Made by a program: the position numbers and the translations under genes. From contig NZ_CP011340.1 of the NCBI RefSeq assembly GCF_001278075.1, positions 6,817,501 to 6,881,500 of the forward strand: a stretch of 64,000 bases of DNA. Reading direction: 5' to 3'. Source of the stretch: Streptomyces pristinaespiralis. GTDB taxonomy: Bacteria; Actinomycetota; Actinomycetes; Streptomycetales; Streptomycetaceae. Shown here piece by piece: positions 5,986 to 14,505 of the stretch. Under the pieces are notes generated by a model. It ran no database searches, was not told where the DNA came from, and was given only the letters and a program-made list of their open reading frames with translations. How positions within the stretch are numbered: the first letter of the stretch is position 1; each line of letters starts with the position of its first letter.

Positions 5986-8697
5986 TCACTCTGCCCCGCC
6001 CGGTGCCGGTGGCTGCGGTGCCGGTTCGGCGAGCAGGCCCTCCAGCAGCGTCCGCAGCCTGGTGGTGCGCTCGGCGCCGGCCTGCTCCGCCACGGCGCGC
6101 GGCAGCGCCTGGTCCACGCCGTGCACCACCGACAGATGGCGCTCCGCCCGGCCGAAGGCCGTGTACACCCACGGCCGGCTCAGGGCCTGCGCGGCGTCGC
6201 CCGGCAGCACGACGACCACCGCCGGCCACCGCATGGCCGCCGCCTGGTGCGCGGTGAGCGCCCAGCCATGGCGCAGCGCCGATTCGACGCGCTCCCTCGG
6301 CACGACCGTCCTCGTGCCCTCGCAGTCGACGTGCAGGCCGTCGGGGCCGGCATTCACGACCGTGCCGAGGACCGTCCGGCCGAGCGAGTGCGCGTAGGCG
6401 ACCCGGTCGCCCGGGTCGAAGCCGGCGAAGCGGCCGGCTCCCGGGTTCAGGCGCTGCTTCAGCGCCGCGTTGAGGGCGCGGGTGCCCGCGGAGCCGCCGT
6501 GGCCGACGGTGATCACCTGGGTCTGCTCCGTCGGAACCCCGATGGCCCGTGGGACGGAGTCCGCGACCAGCTGGACCGTACGGTGCACCGCCTCGCCGGC
6601 GTCCCGCACCGGGACGATCACGACCTCCTTGCCGGGGGCCTCCACCTGGTTCAGCTCTCCGACGCCGATGCCCGAGACCAGTTCCCCGATCGGGCCGGGG
6701 TCGGGCCTGCGGGACGCGACCTGCGGACACACCCGCGCGGCGAGGACGTCCGCGAACACCCGGCCCGCGCCCGCGCCGCCCAGCACCCCGGGGTCGCCGC
6801 CGAGCACCAGCCTGCTGCCGTCGGGCATGGACTCCACCAGCATGGCCGCGGTCTCCACGTCGAGCTGCGGGGCGTCCAGCACGACGAGCAGATCGAGCGC
6901 GAAAGCGCCGTCCTCGTCGCGGCCGGGACCTGCCGCGCCCGAGAGCAGGTCGGCGACGGTGACCGCGCCGGCGTCCGGACCGAGCCGGCGCACCCCGTTC
7001 TCCCCGTGCACCGCCACGGCCGTCCGCAGGCCCATGGCCCGGGCGCTCTCCGCGAGCTCCACCGGCTCCGCCCTGGCCGCCTCGCCGCCGGTGTGGACGA
7101 CCAGACCGTGCGCGCCCGCGGCCCGCACGAGTTCGCCGCCCTCCCAGACGTCGGAAGGCCCGGTCCTGACCAGCCTCGCCAGGCCGTCCGCGAGGCTCTC
7201 CTCCGCCATCGCGTACCGGTCGAGCCCGAGCAGGACCGTGACGGATCCGTCTTCCTCCACGCCCTCCTGGAACACCAGCACCGTGCCGTCCGCGACCGCT
7301 TGCTGCACGGCCTCCTCCGGATCCGGCACCGTCCGCTCGGCGAGCGCGGCGCGCAGGGCCGCGGCTTCGAGGGCGGTGTGTCCTTGGAGCGCGGCACGCT
7401 CCAGCACCCAGGTGACGAGGGCCGACGTCCGGCGCTCGTCGCCCGGGGTCGCCTCCGCGCCGAGCAGTGCCCGCGCGAAACCATCGGCCTGCTCAGGCCG
7501 CACGCCCGGCACAGAAAGCAGCCGCCAGGGGTCCTCCGCGAGCGCTTCGCCCGCCGACTCCCCGAGCAGCTCGGCCACCTGCGGCGCGAGCGCCTCGGGC
7601 GCTCCGCCCTTGGCCAGTACGGCCCGCGCGCCGTCGAGGGCCTCCGCGGGGACGGTCGTGGCCGGCTCGGCCACCCGGGCCCGGACCGGCGGTGCGGCGA
7701 CGGGAGCGGCGCGCCGCGGCTCGGGCGGGGACGAGTCGAAGTAGGCGGTGCCCGACTTCTCGCCGCTCTCCACGGCCCGCACGGCGGCGAGCAGGTCCGC
7801 GGCCTTACCGCTCAGCTTGGCCCCGCTCTCGATGGGCCTTTCCTTCTCCGCCTTGCGCTGCTCGATCCGCGCCCGAAGCTCCCGCTGCGCGGCGATCTCG
7901 GCCTCGGTCTCACTCACCGCGCCCCCGTCGCCGCCCGCCCCGGCGGCGTCCTGGGCGCCTGCGCCGGCCGACGCGGTCACGTCTTCGCCGCCGTCACCGT
8001 CCGCGCCTGCGTTCGTGTCCGCCCCGGCGGCTCCGGAGGCGTCGGCGGCATCGGTCTCGGTTGTCTCTCGGCCGTCGCCGTCCGCGGCGACATCCGACCC
8101 GGCGGCTTGCTGGGCGCCTGAGTTGCCGGCCCCGGCGGCCTCTTCGCCGTCGCCGCCGTGGCCGTGCGCGTCCGCCTCGGCGGCGTCCTGGGCGCCCGCG
8201 CCGGCCGACGCGGTCACGTCTTCGTCGACGTCCGCGTCCGCGCCTGCGTTCGTGTCCGCCCCGGCGGCTCCGGAGACGTCGGCGGCGCTCGCCCCGGCCG
8301 CCGCGTCGCCGGCGTCGGCGCGGCTCGCACCCAGGGTGCTCGCCTCGTTGTCCTCCGACACGTCACCGGCGTCGGACCCCTCCACGCCGAGCATGGCCGT
8401 ATCGGCCTCGCCAGGGGCGTGGTCGCTCGCGTCTGCGCCGGCCGCGCTCGAATCGCCCGGCGTGTCACCGGTGTCGCCTGCCGCGTCGCGCTCACCGGCG
8501 TCGGCCGAACCAACAGCCACGTCGCCGTCACCGGCAGCCGCCCCGCCCTCCGCCGGCCCCACGGCGTCCGCGGCGACCGTGCCCTCGGTCGGCGGTGGCG
8601 AGTCGCCGGGCGCCGGCGTGGCCGCGTCCGCGGCGGTGTCGGCGGGCGGCCCCGCGGCCGGGGAACCGGGGGGCGTCCCCCGGGAAGGCGCAGTCAC
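5986..8697 (-). CDS. RecD2-like protein with degenerate helicase motifs
   Basis: This 903-residue protein has two parts. Residues 1-290 are low-complexity, Ala/Asp/Gly-rich and acidic, with an in-frame duplicated block. The rest follows the RecD2 helicase order: a helix-hairpin-helix region (LAEDPWRLLSVPGVRPEQAD), a motor-like region, and a C-terminal UvrD-like part. The nucleotide motifs are altered. The P-loop position reads TGGEAARAEP, not GGPGTGKT. Walker B reads VVLDAPQLD, not VVDEASMLD. Motif III has lost its Gln (GDPGVL), motif V reads AHQAAAM, and motif VI reads YTAFGRA. ATPase activity is therefore unlikely, and a DNA-binding or scaffold role is inferred. The GTG at 8697 overlaps the aldo/keto reductase stop (GTGA). 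Confidence 0.75.
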   Translation of the reverse strand: MTAPSRGTPPGSPAAGPPADTAADAATPAPGDSPPPTEGTVAADAVGPAEGGAAAGDGDVAVGSADAGERDAAGDTGDTPGDSSAAGADASDHAPGEADTAMLGVEGSDAGDVSEDNEASTLGASRADAGDAAAGASAADVSGAAGADTNAGADADVDEDVTASAGAGAQDAAEADAHGHGGDGEEAAGAGNSGAQQAAGSDVAADGDGRETTETDAADASGAAGADTNAGADGDGGEDVTASAGAGAQDAAGAGGDGGAVSETEAEIAAQRELRARIEQRKAEKERPIESGAKLSGKAADLLAAVRAVESGEKSGTAYFDSSPPEPRRAAPVAAPPVRARVAEPATTVPAEALDGARAVLAKGGAPEALAPQVAELLGESAGEALAEDPWRLLSVPGVRPEQADGFARALLGAEATPGDERRTSALVTWVLERAALQGHTALEAAALRAALAERTVPDPEEAVQQAVADGTVLVFQEGVEEDGSVTVLLGLDRYAMAEESLADGLARLVRTGPSDVWEGGELVRAAGAHGLVVHTGGEAARAEPVELAESARAMGLRTAVAVHGENGVRRLGPDAGAVTVADLLSGAAGPGRDEDGAFALDLLVVLDAPQLDVETAAMLVESMPDGSRLVLGGDPGVLGGAGAGRVFADVLAARVCPQVASRRPDPGPIGELVSGIGVGELNQVEAPGKEVVIVPVRDAGEAVHRTVQLVADSVPRAIGVPTEQTQVITVGHGGSAGTRALNAALKQRLNPGAGRFAGFDPGDRVAYAHSLGRTVLGTVVNAGPDGLHVDCEGTRTVVPRERVESALRHGWALTAHQAAAMRWPAVVVVLPGDAAQALSRPWVYTAFGRAERHLSVVHGVDQALPRAVAEQAGAERTTRLRTLLEGLLAEPAPQPPAPGGAE
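7941..8286 (-). repeat. In-frame direct duplication in the acidic N-terminal region
   Basis: Two copies of a roughly 109-base block, 7941-8049 and 8178-8286, lie 237 bases (79 codons) apart. Each encodes GAAGADTNAGAD followed by EDVTASAGAGAQDAA. The copies differ at a few positions. The offset is a multiple of three, so the frame is kept. Confidence 0.75.
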
Positions 8698-9677
8698 AGC
8701 GTGCTCCAGTCCTGGTCGGGATAGCGGTGGACGGGCGCCGACACATCGTCGAGCGCCCGGCGGATCTCGTCAGGAAGACTAAGCGCCTCCACCGACAACG
8801 CCGCCATGAGCTGCTGCGCGTTGCGCGCGCCGACGATCGGCGCGACCACGCCCGGCCGGTCCCTGACCCAGGCGAGCGCCACTTCCAGCGGCGTCGCCGC
8901 CAGGCCGTCCGCGGCCGTGACGACCGCGTCCACGATGCTGCTCGCCGCCTCGTCCAGGTACGGCTCCACGAAGGGCGCCATCTGCTCCGACGCGCCACGG
9001 GAGTCGGACGGCGTGGCGGTCCGGTACTTGCCGGTGAGCACCCCGCGTCCGAGCGGCGACGACGGCAGCAGCCCCACCCCAAGGTCGAGGGCGGCGGGGA
9101 GCACCTCCCGCTCCACGCCCCGCTGAAGCAGCGAGTACTCCATCTGCGTGGACGCGAGCCGGGTGCGAACGCCCGGCGCGGCCAGCTGCCAGGTCGCCGC
9201 CTTCGCCAGCTGCCAGCCGCAGAAGTTCGACACGCCCGCATACCGGGCGCGCCCGCTGCTGACGGCGATGTCCAGCGCCTGGAGCGTCTCGTCCAGCGGT
9301 GTGTCCGGGTCGAAGGCGTGGATCTGCCACAGGTCCACGTGGTCCGTGCCCAGGCGCGCCAGCGACGCGTCGAGCGCGGCGAGGAGGTGGCCGCGTGAGC
9401 CGTCGAAGCGCCGGTCGGGATCGGGCACGCTGCCCGCCTTGGTGGCGATCACGAGCTCGCTGCGCGGCACGAGCCGCTCGACGAGCTGCCCGAGCAGATA
9501 CTCCGCGTCCCCGCCGCCGTACACGTCGGCGGTGTCGACCAGCGTGCCGCCCGCCTCCCAGAAAACCTTCAACTGGTCGGCAGCGTCGTGCTCGTCGGTG
9601 TCCCGGCCCCATGTGAGGGTGCCGAGCCCGATCCGGGACACGCGCAGGCCGGTGCGGCCGAGATGCCTCTGCTCCAT
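8694..9677 (-). CDS. Aldo/keto reductase
   Basis: A 327-residue NADPH-dependent oxidoreductase of the (beta/alpha)8 aldo/keto reductase family. The catalytic tetrad is visible: Asp and Tyr in VDTADVYGGGDAE, Lys in LVIATKAGS, His in DLWQIHAF. The cofactor-phosphate region is PIVGARNAQQL near the C-terminus. The ATG at 9677 (MEQRHLGRTGLRVS) is chosen because family members begin at this strand. The stop overlaps the GTG of the RecD2-like gene by four bases, so the two are translationally coupled, an unusual pairing. The substrate is unknown. Confidence 0.92.
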   Translation of the reverse strand: MEQRHLGRTGLRVSRIGLGTLTWGRDTDEHDAADQLKVFWEAGGTLVDTADVYGGGDAEYLLGQLVERLVPRSELVIATKAGSVPDPDRRFDGSRGHLLAALDASLARLGTDHVDLWQIHAFDPDTPLDETLQALDIAVSSGRARYAGVSNFCGWQLAKAATWQLAAPGVRTRLASTQMEYSLLQRGVEREVLPAALDLGVGLLPSSPLGRGVLTGKYRTATPSDSRGASEQMAPFVEPYLDEAASSIVDAVVTAADGLAATPLEVALAWVRDRPGVVAPIVGARNAQQLMAALSVEALSLPDEIRRALDDVSAPVHRYPDQDWSTL

Positions 9678-9780
9678 GGGCGCTGAGATTACTGGCCAGG
9701 GGCCCACCCTGAGAGAGCCTGTGGACAACGTGCCCCTGCCGGATCGGCCCCGCCCGCGCTAGAGTCCGGGCACAGGCACG

Positions 9781-9794
9781 TTACTGATCAGTAA
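9781..9794. promoter_or_regulatory. Perfect 14-bp palindrome, probable repressor operator
   Basis: TTACTGATCAGTAA is a perfect palindrome 12 bases before the ATG of the F420-type oxidoreductase, downstream of a likely -10 box TAGAGT (9760-9765). A repressor bound there would block early transcription. The form resembles TetR-class operators. No regulator gene is adjacent, so control would be in trans. Confidence 0.6.
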
Positions 9795-9806
9795 GAGGGA
9801 GCGGTT

Positions 9807-10856
9807 ATGCGGCTCGGCATCAACCTCGGCTACTGGGGCGCGGGCATGGACGGCGACAACCTCGCCGTCGCGCAGGAGGCCGACAGGCTCGGCTACGACG
9901 TCTGCTGGGTCGCGGAGGCGTACGGCTCCGACGCCCCGACGGTGCTCAGCTGGGTCGCCGCCCAGACCGAGCGCATCGACGTCGGTTCCGCGATCCTGCA
10001 GATCCCGGCCCGCCAGCCGGCCATGACCGCGATGACCGCGGCCACCCTCGACTCGCTCTCCGGCGGCCGTTTCCGGCTCGGCCTCGGCGTCTCGGGACCG
10101 CAGGTCTCCGAGGGCTGGTACGGCGTGAAGTTCGACAAGCCGCTCGCCCGCACCCGCGAGTACGTCGAGATCGTCCGCAAGGCGATGTCCCGCGAGCGCC
10201 TGTCGTACGAGGGCGAGCACTGGACGCTGCCGCTGCCCGACGGGCCGGGCAAGCCGATCAAGCTCACCGTGCACCCGCAGCGTGAGCACATCCCGCTCTA
10301 CATCGCGGCGATCGGCCCGAAGAACCTCGAGCAGACCGGTGAGATCGCCGACGGCGCCCTGCTGATCTTCCCTTCCGCCGACCACATCGAGGACACCGCG
10401 CTGCGGCACATCCGCGCGGGCCGGGAGAAGGCGGGGCTGACCATGGAGGGCTTCGACGTCTGCCCGACCCTGCCGCTCGCGGTCGGCGACGACGTGGCCG
10501 GCCTGGCCGACATGTTCCGGCCGTACACCGCGCTGTACGTCGGCGGCATGGGCAGCCGCAAGCAGAACTTCTACAACCAGCTCGCCCAGCGCATGGGTTA
10601 CGAGAAGGAAGCCGCCGAGATCCAGGACAAGTACCTCGGCGGCGACAAGGCCGGCGCGGCCGCCGCCGTCCCGCACACGCTGATCGACCAGACCGCGCTG
10701 CTCGGTCCCGTGGAGCGGATCGCCGACCGGATGCAGTCCTACGCCGCTGCCGGTGTCACCACCCTGACCCTCGCACCCGCCGGCTTCACGCTCGACGAGC
10801 GGATCGGCGCACTGCGCGCCGGCACCGAGGCCCTGGAGCGCGCGGGCCTCGCCTGA
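9807..10856 (+). CDS. LLM class F420-dependent oxidoreductase
   Basis: A 349-residue member of the luciferase-like monooxygenase superfamily, which in actinobacteria mostly use coenzyme F420 for hydride transfer. Visible marks are the N-terminal strand MRLGINLGYWGAG, the segment TAATLDSLSGGRFRLGLGVS and PLYIAAIGPKNLEQTGEIAD. The C-terminus carries GVTTLTLAPAGF. GGGAGCG precedes the ATG. It is transcribed alone from a promoter overlapped by a perfect palindrome. The substrate is not predictable. Confidence 0.92.
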   Translation: MRLGINLGYWGAGMDGDNLAVAQEADRLGYDVCWVAEAYGSDAPTVLSWVAAQTERIDVGSAILQIPARQPAMTAMTAATLDSLSGGRFRLGLGVSGPQVSEGWYGVKFDKPLARTREYVEIVRKAMSRERLSYEGEHWTLPLPDGPGKPIKLTVHPQREHIPLYIAAIGPKNLEQTGEIADGALLIFPSADHIEDTALRHIRAGREKAGLTMEGFDVCPTLPLAVGDDVAGLADMFRPYTALYVGGMGSRKQNFYNQLAQRMGYEKEAAEIQDKYLGGDKAGAAAAVPHTLIDQTALLGPVERIADRMQSYAAAGVTTLTLAPAGFTLDERIGALRAGTEALERAGLA

Positions 10857-10889
10857 CACACGGCGGAGGCCCTGCCACGGGAAGTCTGC

Positions 10890-10928
10890 GGCCGTGGTGG
10901 GGGCTCGGGGGTCTTCCCCGCCACGGCC
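10890..10928 (+). terminator. Terminator after the F420-type oxidoreductase
   Basis: GGCCGTGGTGGGG pairs with CCCCGCCACGGCC over 13 bp with one G-U wobble and a 13-base loop. It starts 34 bases after the stop codon. Confidence 0.6.
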
Positions 10929-11090
10929 GTCACGCGGTACAACGCGCGACGGCCGTCGCGGTTACTGCCGACCGTGTCCTTCCTCTGGTCCGTTCGGGCG
11001 AGTTGGCCCGCCTCCCTGTTGCCTGGGCCGACGTCCCGCAATTGACTCGTTCTTTGCGGATGTCCCGAAGGTCCGACGGAGGTGGCAGTC

Positions 11091-11876
11091 ATGCTCTCGG
11101 CCCGGAGTCTCTTCCAGGAGATCGTCGACAGCGACGACACGTTCCAGCTCTTCTGCTCCATCGCCGCCAGCGGCGAGACGCAGGGAGGCTGGGAGAACGG
11201 GCGCATCGCCGCGCTCGTCCCCGAGAGCATGCGTGACCTGGCTCCGAGGATCACCCGGCACGGGGCGGACGAGGACAAGCACGGGCGCCTGTTCAACGCC
11301 CTGCTCAAGAAGCGGCAGTTGGACCCCGTCCCGGTACCGCCGGAGACCGACTACACCATGCTGCTGGAGCAGCGGGGCATCGGCCTCGCCCACGAGAAGC
11401 TGCGCCGTGACGAGCGGCTGACGGAGCACGACATCGTCGTCTACCTCTCGCACAGCCGGGTCACCGAGCAGCGGGCGGCCGACCAGATGGAGATGCTCGT
11501 GCGGTACTTCGGCGACCATCCGGAGCTCGGCAAGCCCATCAGGATGATCTGCGACGACGAGGAGAACCACCTCGCCTACTGCCACGAGGAGCTGCTGCGT
11601 CTCGCTGCGGCCGGTCACGGCCGCACCATCCAGCGGGTGCTGCGCGAGAGCGCGCTCGCCGAGATCAAGGTCCACCGCGACGTGAGCCTCGCCGTCATGG
11701 CGCACATGGGACATCTGCTGCGCTGGTCCAAGGCCAGGTCCGCCGCGCTGGCCGCCGGCATCCACGCGATGTACGCGTACGAACGGCTCGGCGGCTGGCG
11801 TCGCATGGTGAGCCTCAGGATGCCGGAGCGCCGCGGCGCCCTCGACGGCCCCGCCGCCGCGGCTCCCGCCTTCTGA
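11091..11876 (+). CDS. Ferritin-like domain protein
   Basis: This 261-residue all-helical protein carries ferritin/rubrerythrin-like metal motifs: DEDKHGRLFNALLKK and DDEENHLAYCHEELLRLA are E-x-x-H type pairs on separate helices, and EQRAADQMEMLVRYF supplies another acidic helix. Members of this superfamily bind a di-iron centre; the reaction here is unknown. The ATG at 11091 is preferred to the GTG at 11082 because GGAGG (11078-11082) overlaps the GTG but is well spaced for the ATG. The next gene begins one base after the stop, so the two probably form an operon. Confidence 0.8.
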   Translation: MLSARSLFQEIVDSDDTFQLFCSIAASGETQGGWENGRIAALVPESMRDLAPRITRHGADEDKHGRLFNALLKKRQLDPVPVPPETDYTMLLEQRGIGLAHEKLRRDERLTEHDIVVYLSHSRVTEQRAADQMEMLVRYFGDHPELGKPIRMICDDEENHLAYCHEELLRLAAAGHGRTIQRVLRESALAEIKVHRDVSLAVMAHMGHLLRWSKARSAALAAGIHAMYAYERLGGWRRMVSLRMPERRGALDGPAAAAPAF

Positions 11877-11877
11877 G

Positions 11878-13422
11878 GTGAACCGGACCCCGGTCCTGGC
11901 GCCCGTCCGCCCCCGCGCCCCGACGTGGCCGGGCCCAAAAAGCCGGGCGGCCGACGGCCTGTTGTGGATCGCCGCCGTGGCGGTCGCCTACACGGTGGTC
12001 CAACTCGCGCTCGCCGTCCCGGGGACGGGCCTCGGCTGGGACGAATCGGTCTACGTCAGCCAGGTCGCGCGCGGATCGGAAGCCGCCTTCTTCAGCGCCC
12101 CCCGCGCCCGTGGCATCACCTTCCTCGTCGCCCCGGTGACGGCTGTGACGTCCTCGGTGGAGGTGCTGCGCGTCTTCCTCGCCGTGCTGTCGGGCGCCGG
12201 CCTGTTCGCCGCCCTGGCGGTGTGGCGGACACTGCTGCCCGCGCGCGTGCTCGCCCTCGCCGGCGGCCTGTTCGCCGGCCTGTGGATCACCGTGTTCTAC
12301 GGCCCGCAGGTCATGCCCAACCTCTGGGTCGCGCTCGGGGCGCTGTTCACGGTCGGCTGCTTCCTGCGGGCGGTCAGGGACCCCGCCGACCGGGCAGGGC
12401 TCCTCGGGACGGGCGCCGGCCTGGCGTTCGTCGCGCTCATGCGGCCGGGCGACGCCGTCTGGCTCCTGCTGCCGCTCGCCGCCGTCGCCCTGCTCTCCCG
12501 TACGGCCCGCCGGCCGGCGTTGCTCGTCGCACTCGTCGCAGGCACCCTCGTCGGCTGTCTGCCCTGGATCGTCGAGGCCTACGTCGCCTACGACGGGCTC
12601 CTCGCCCGGCTGCGGCGCGCCGGGGAGATCCAGGGGCACCTGGGCCCCCACTTCGCCGTCGACGACCAGATGCGCGCGCTGGAGGGCCGGTCGCTCTGCC
12701 GCCCCTGCGACATGCCGTGGCGCAAGCCGGTGACCGGGGTGTGGTTCCTCGTCCTGTGGCCGCTGGCCGCAGGCGGCGTCATGGTCGCCGCGCTCAGGCG
12801 GTGTCCCTTCACCACGGCGCCGAGCGCCGTGCGTCCCTCCGCCGTGCTGGTGCCGGCGCTGGCGGGGCTGGTGCTGGCGGTGCCGTACCTGCTGCTGATC
12901 GGCTACGCCGCGCCGCGCTTCCTGCTGCCCGCGTACGCGCTGCTGGCCCTGCCGGTCGCGGTGTGCCTGGGACGGCTCGCCGGGAGCGCCCGGCCGCATG
13001 CCGCGGCGGCCGTCGTGCTCGGCCTGGCACTGGCCGGCCATCTGACGGTCCAGTACGCCGTCCTGAACGGAACGGTGGAACGCGGCAGGGACAACAACAA
13101 GGCCTTCGAAAGGATCACCGCGGAGCTGCGCCGCAACGGTGTGCGGGCTCCGTGCGTGATCAGCGGCAGTGAGGCGCCGAGGATCGCCCTGCGCACCGGC
13201 TGCGCGTCCCGCCAGACCGGCGGTCACGACGGCAGCATCACCAGGGCCGCACTCGCGCGGCTCGGCGACCGGCGGGCGGTGGCCTACGTGGTGGACGGCC
13301 GCGACCGGCCACCGTCGTTCACCCGCGGCTGGCGGCCGCTGACCCTGCCGGGACTCCCGTCCCGTCCCGAGCTCCGGGCCTATCTCAGTCCCGCGGCCGC
13401 GCCGCCCACGGCGGGGCGCTGA
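11878..13422 (+). CDS. GT-C type membrane glycosyltransferase-like protein
   Basis: A 514-residue polytopic protein with roughly ten hydrophobic helices. Between the first helix and the next lies the loop LGWDESVYVSQVARG, whose Asp-Glu pair matches the catalytic acidic motif of GT-C (ArnT/PMT/dolichyl-phosphate mannosyltransferase-type) enzymes, which move sugars from polyprenyl phosphates at the outer membrane face. The last 130 residues form a soluble extracellular domain. The GTG at 11878 follows the upstream stop by one base. Acceptor and sugar cannot be deduced, and the GT-C call rests on topology and one motif. Confidence 0.72.
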   Translation: MNRTPVLAPVRPRAPTWPGPKSRAADGLLWIAAVAVAYTVVQLALAVPGTGLGWDESVYVSQVARGSEAAFFSAPRARGITFLVAPVTAVTSSVEVLRVFLAVLSGAGLFAALAVWRTLLPARVLALAGGLFAGLWITVFYGPQVMPNLWVALGALFTVGCFLRAVRDPADRAGLLGTGAGLAFVALMRPGDAVWLLLPLAAVALLSRTARRPALLVALVAGTLVGCLPWIVEAYVAYDGLLARLRRAGEIQGHLGPHFAVDDQMRALEGRSLCRPCDMPWRKPVTGVWFLVLWPLAAGGVMVAALRRCPFTTAPSAVRPSAVLVPALAGLVLAVPYLLLIGYAAPRFLLPAYALLALPVAVCLGRLAGSARPHAAAAVVLGLALAGHLTVQYAVLNGTVERGRDNNKAFERITAELRRNGVRAPCVISGSEAPRIALRTGCASRQTGGHDGSITRAALARLGDRRAVAYVVDGRDRPPSFTRGWRPLTLPGLPSRPELRAYLSPAAAPPTAGR

Positions 13423-13444
13423 CCGCCGCGCCGGCACCAGATGC

Positions 13445-14437
13445 TCAGAGCCAGCCGCGCCGCTTGAAGAGACGGAACAGGCCGTAGACGGCGCCCGCCA
13501 TCAGCACCAGCACCGCCGGGTACGCCCACCCCTGCCTGAGCTCCCACATGTGCTCGAAGTTCATCCCGTAGACCCCCGCCACCATCGTCGGCACCGCCGC
13601 CATGGCCGCCCACGCCGAGATCTTGCGCATGTCGTCGTTCTGACGCACGCCCATCTGCGCGAGGTGGGCCGACAGGATGTCCGACAACAGCCGGTCCAGC
13701 CCCTCCACCTGTTCGTACGCCCGGGTCAGGTGGTCGCTGACGTCACGGAAGAACGGCTGGGAGCGCTCATGGACGAACGGCACGCCCGCGCCCGCGAGCC
13801 GGGCCATCGGCGCCGCCAGCGGTCCGGTGGCCCGGCGGAACTCGAGCACCTGCCGCTTGAACGTGTAGATCCGGGCCGCTGTGTTCTTCGCGTCCCTGCG
13901 CGCCGGCTCGAAGACCGCGGTCTCCATCTCCTCCAGGTCCACCTGGAGCTCGGCCGCCACCTCGATGTAGTGGTCGACGATGGCGTCGCTGACCGCGTAC
14001 AGCACCGCGGTCGGGCCGTGCCTCAGCACCTCCGGCTCGGCTTCCAGCCGCTCACGGACCGCGTGCAGCGGAGCGCCCTCGCCGTGCCGGACCGTCACCA
14101 CGAACGAGTCGCCTATGAAGACCATCAGCTCGCCCGTGGTCACGGAGTCGCTCTCCGGCTCGTACACCACGGGTTTGAGGACCACGAACAGCGAGTCGTC
14201 GTACACCTCGAGCTTGGGCCGCTGATGGGCCTTGAGCGCGTCCTCGACGGCGAGCGGATGCAGCGAGAACTCGGCGGAGACATGGTCGAACTCCTCCTCC
14301 GTCGGCTCGTGCAGGCCGATCCACAAGAAGGCGTCCCCCGTGGCACGCGCCTCGTCAAGGGCATCGGAGAAGTCCGACGGGCCCTCGCTGCGGCGCCCGT
14401 CGCGGTAAATGGCACAGTCCACGATCACGGCGCGCAT
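13445..14437 (-). CDS. corA: CorA family magnesium/cobalt transporter
   Basis: A 330-residue CorA-type divalent cation channel. A large cytoplasmic N-terminal domain (MRAVIVDCAIYRDGRR onward) precedes two C-terminal membrane helices. The first ends in the diagnostic YGMN motif (VAGVYGMNFEHM) and the second is followed by the basic tail FRLFKRRGWL. The ATG at 14437 removes an unrelated upstream extension. It converges on the GT-C gene and diverges from the phosphatase gene. Confidence 0.93.
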   Translation of the reverse strand: MRAVIVDCAIYRDGRRSEGPSDFSDALDEARATGDAFLWIGLHEPTEEEFDHVSAEFSLHPLAVEDALKAHQRPKLEVYDDSLFVVLKPVVYEPESDSVTTGELMVFIGDSFVVTVRHGEGAPLHAVRERLEAEPEVLRHGPTAVLYAVSDAIVDHYIEVAAELQVDLEEMETAVFEPARRDAKNTAARIYTFKRQVLEFRRATGPLAAPMARLAGAGVPFVHERSQPFFRDVSDHLTRAYEQVEGLDRLLSDILSAHLAQMGVRQNDDMRKISAWAAMAAVPTMVAGVYGMNFEHMWELRQGWAYPAVLVLMAGAVYGLFRLFKRRGWL

Positions 14438-14492
14438 TCTTCCCTGACCTCCGCCCCCGCACACCCCCGGCCCGTCCGGCACGCCGGGACCG

Positions 14493-14498
14493 TAGGCT
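14493..14498 (+). promoter_or_regulatory. -10 box of a leaderless promoter
   Basis: TAGGCT lies 7 bases before the ATG at 14506. No Shine-Dalgarno sequence lies between them, so a leaderless mRNA is predicted. Confidence 0.5.
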
Positions 14499-14505
14499 GG
14501 CCCCC

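Noticed and set aside
6121..8121. Long plus-strand open frames opposite the RecD2-like gene
   Set aside because: They show no family similarity and have an Arg/His/Pro-rich composition. The minus-strand frame carries the RecD2 order and helix-hairpin-helix region.
11815..13437. A 540-codon minus-strand open frame opposite the GT-C gene
   Set aside because: It has Gln/His/Arg-rich shadow composition. The plus strand encodes a convincing membrane protein with a catalytic Asp-Glu loop.
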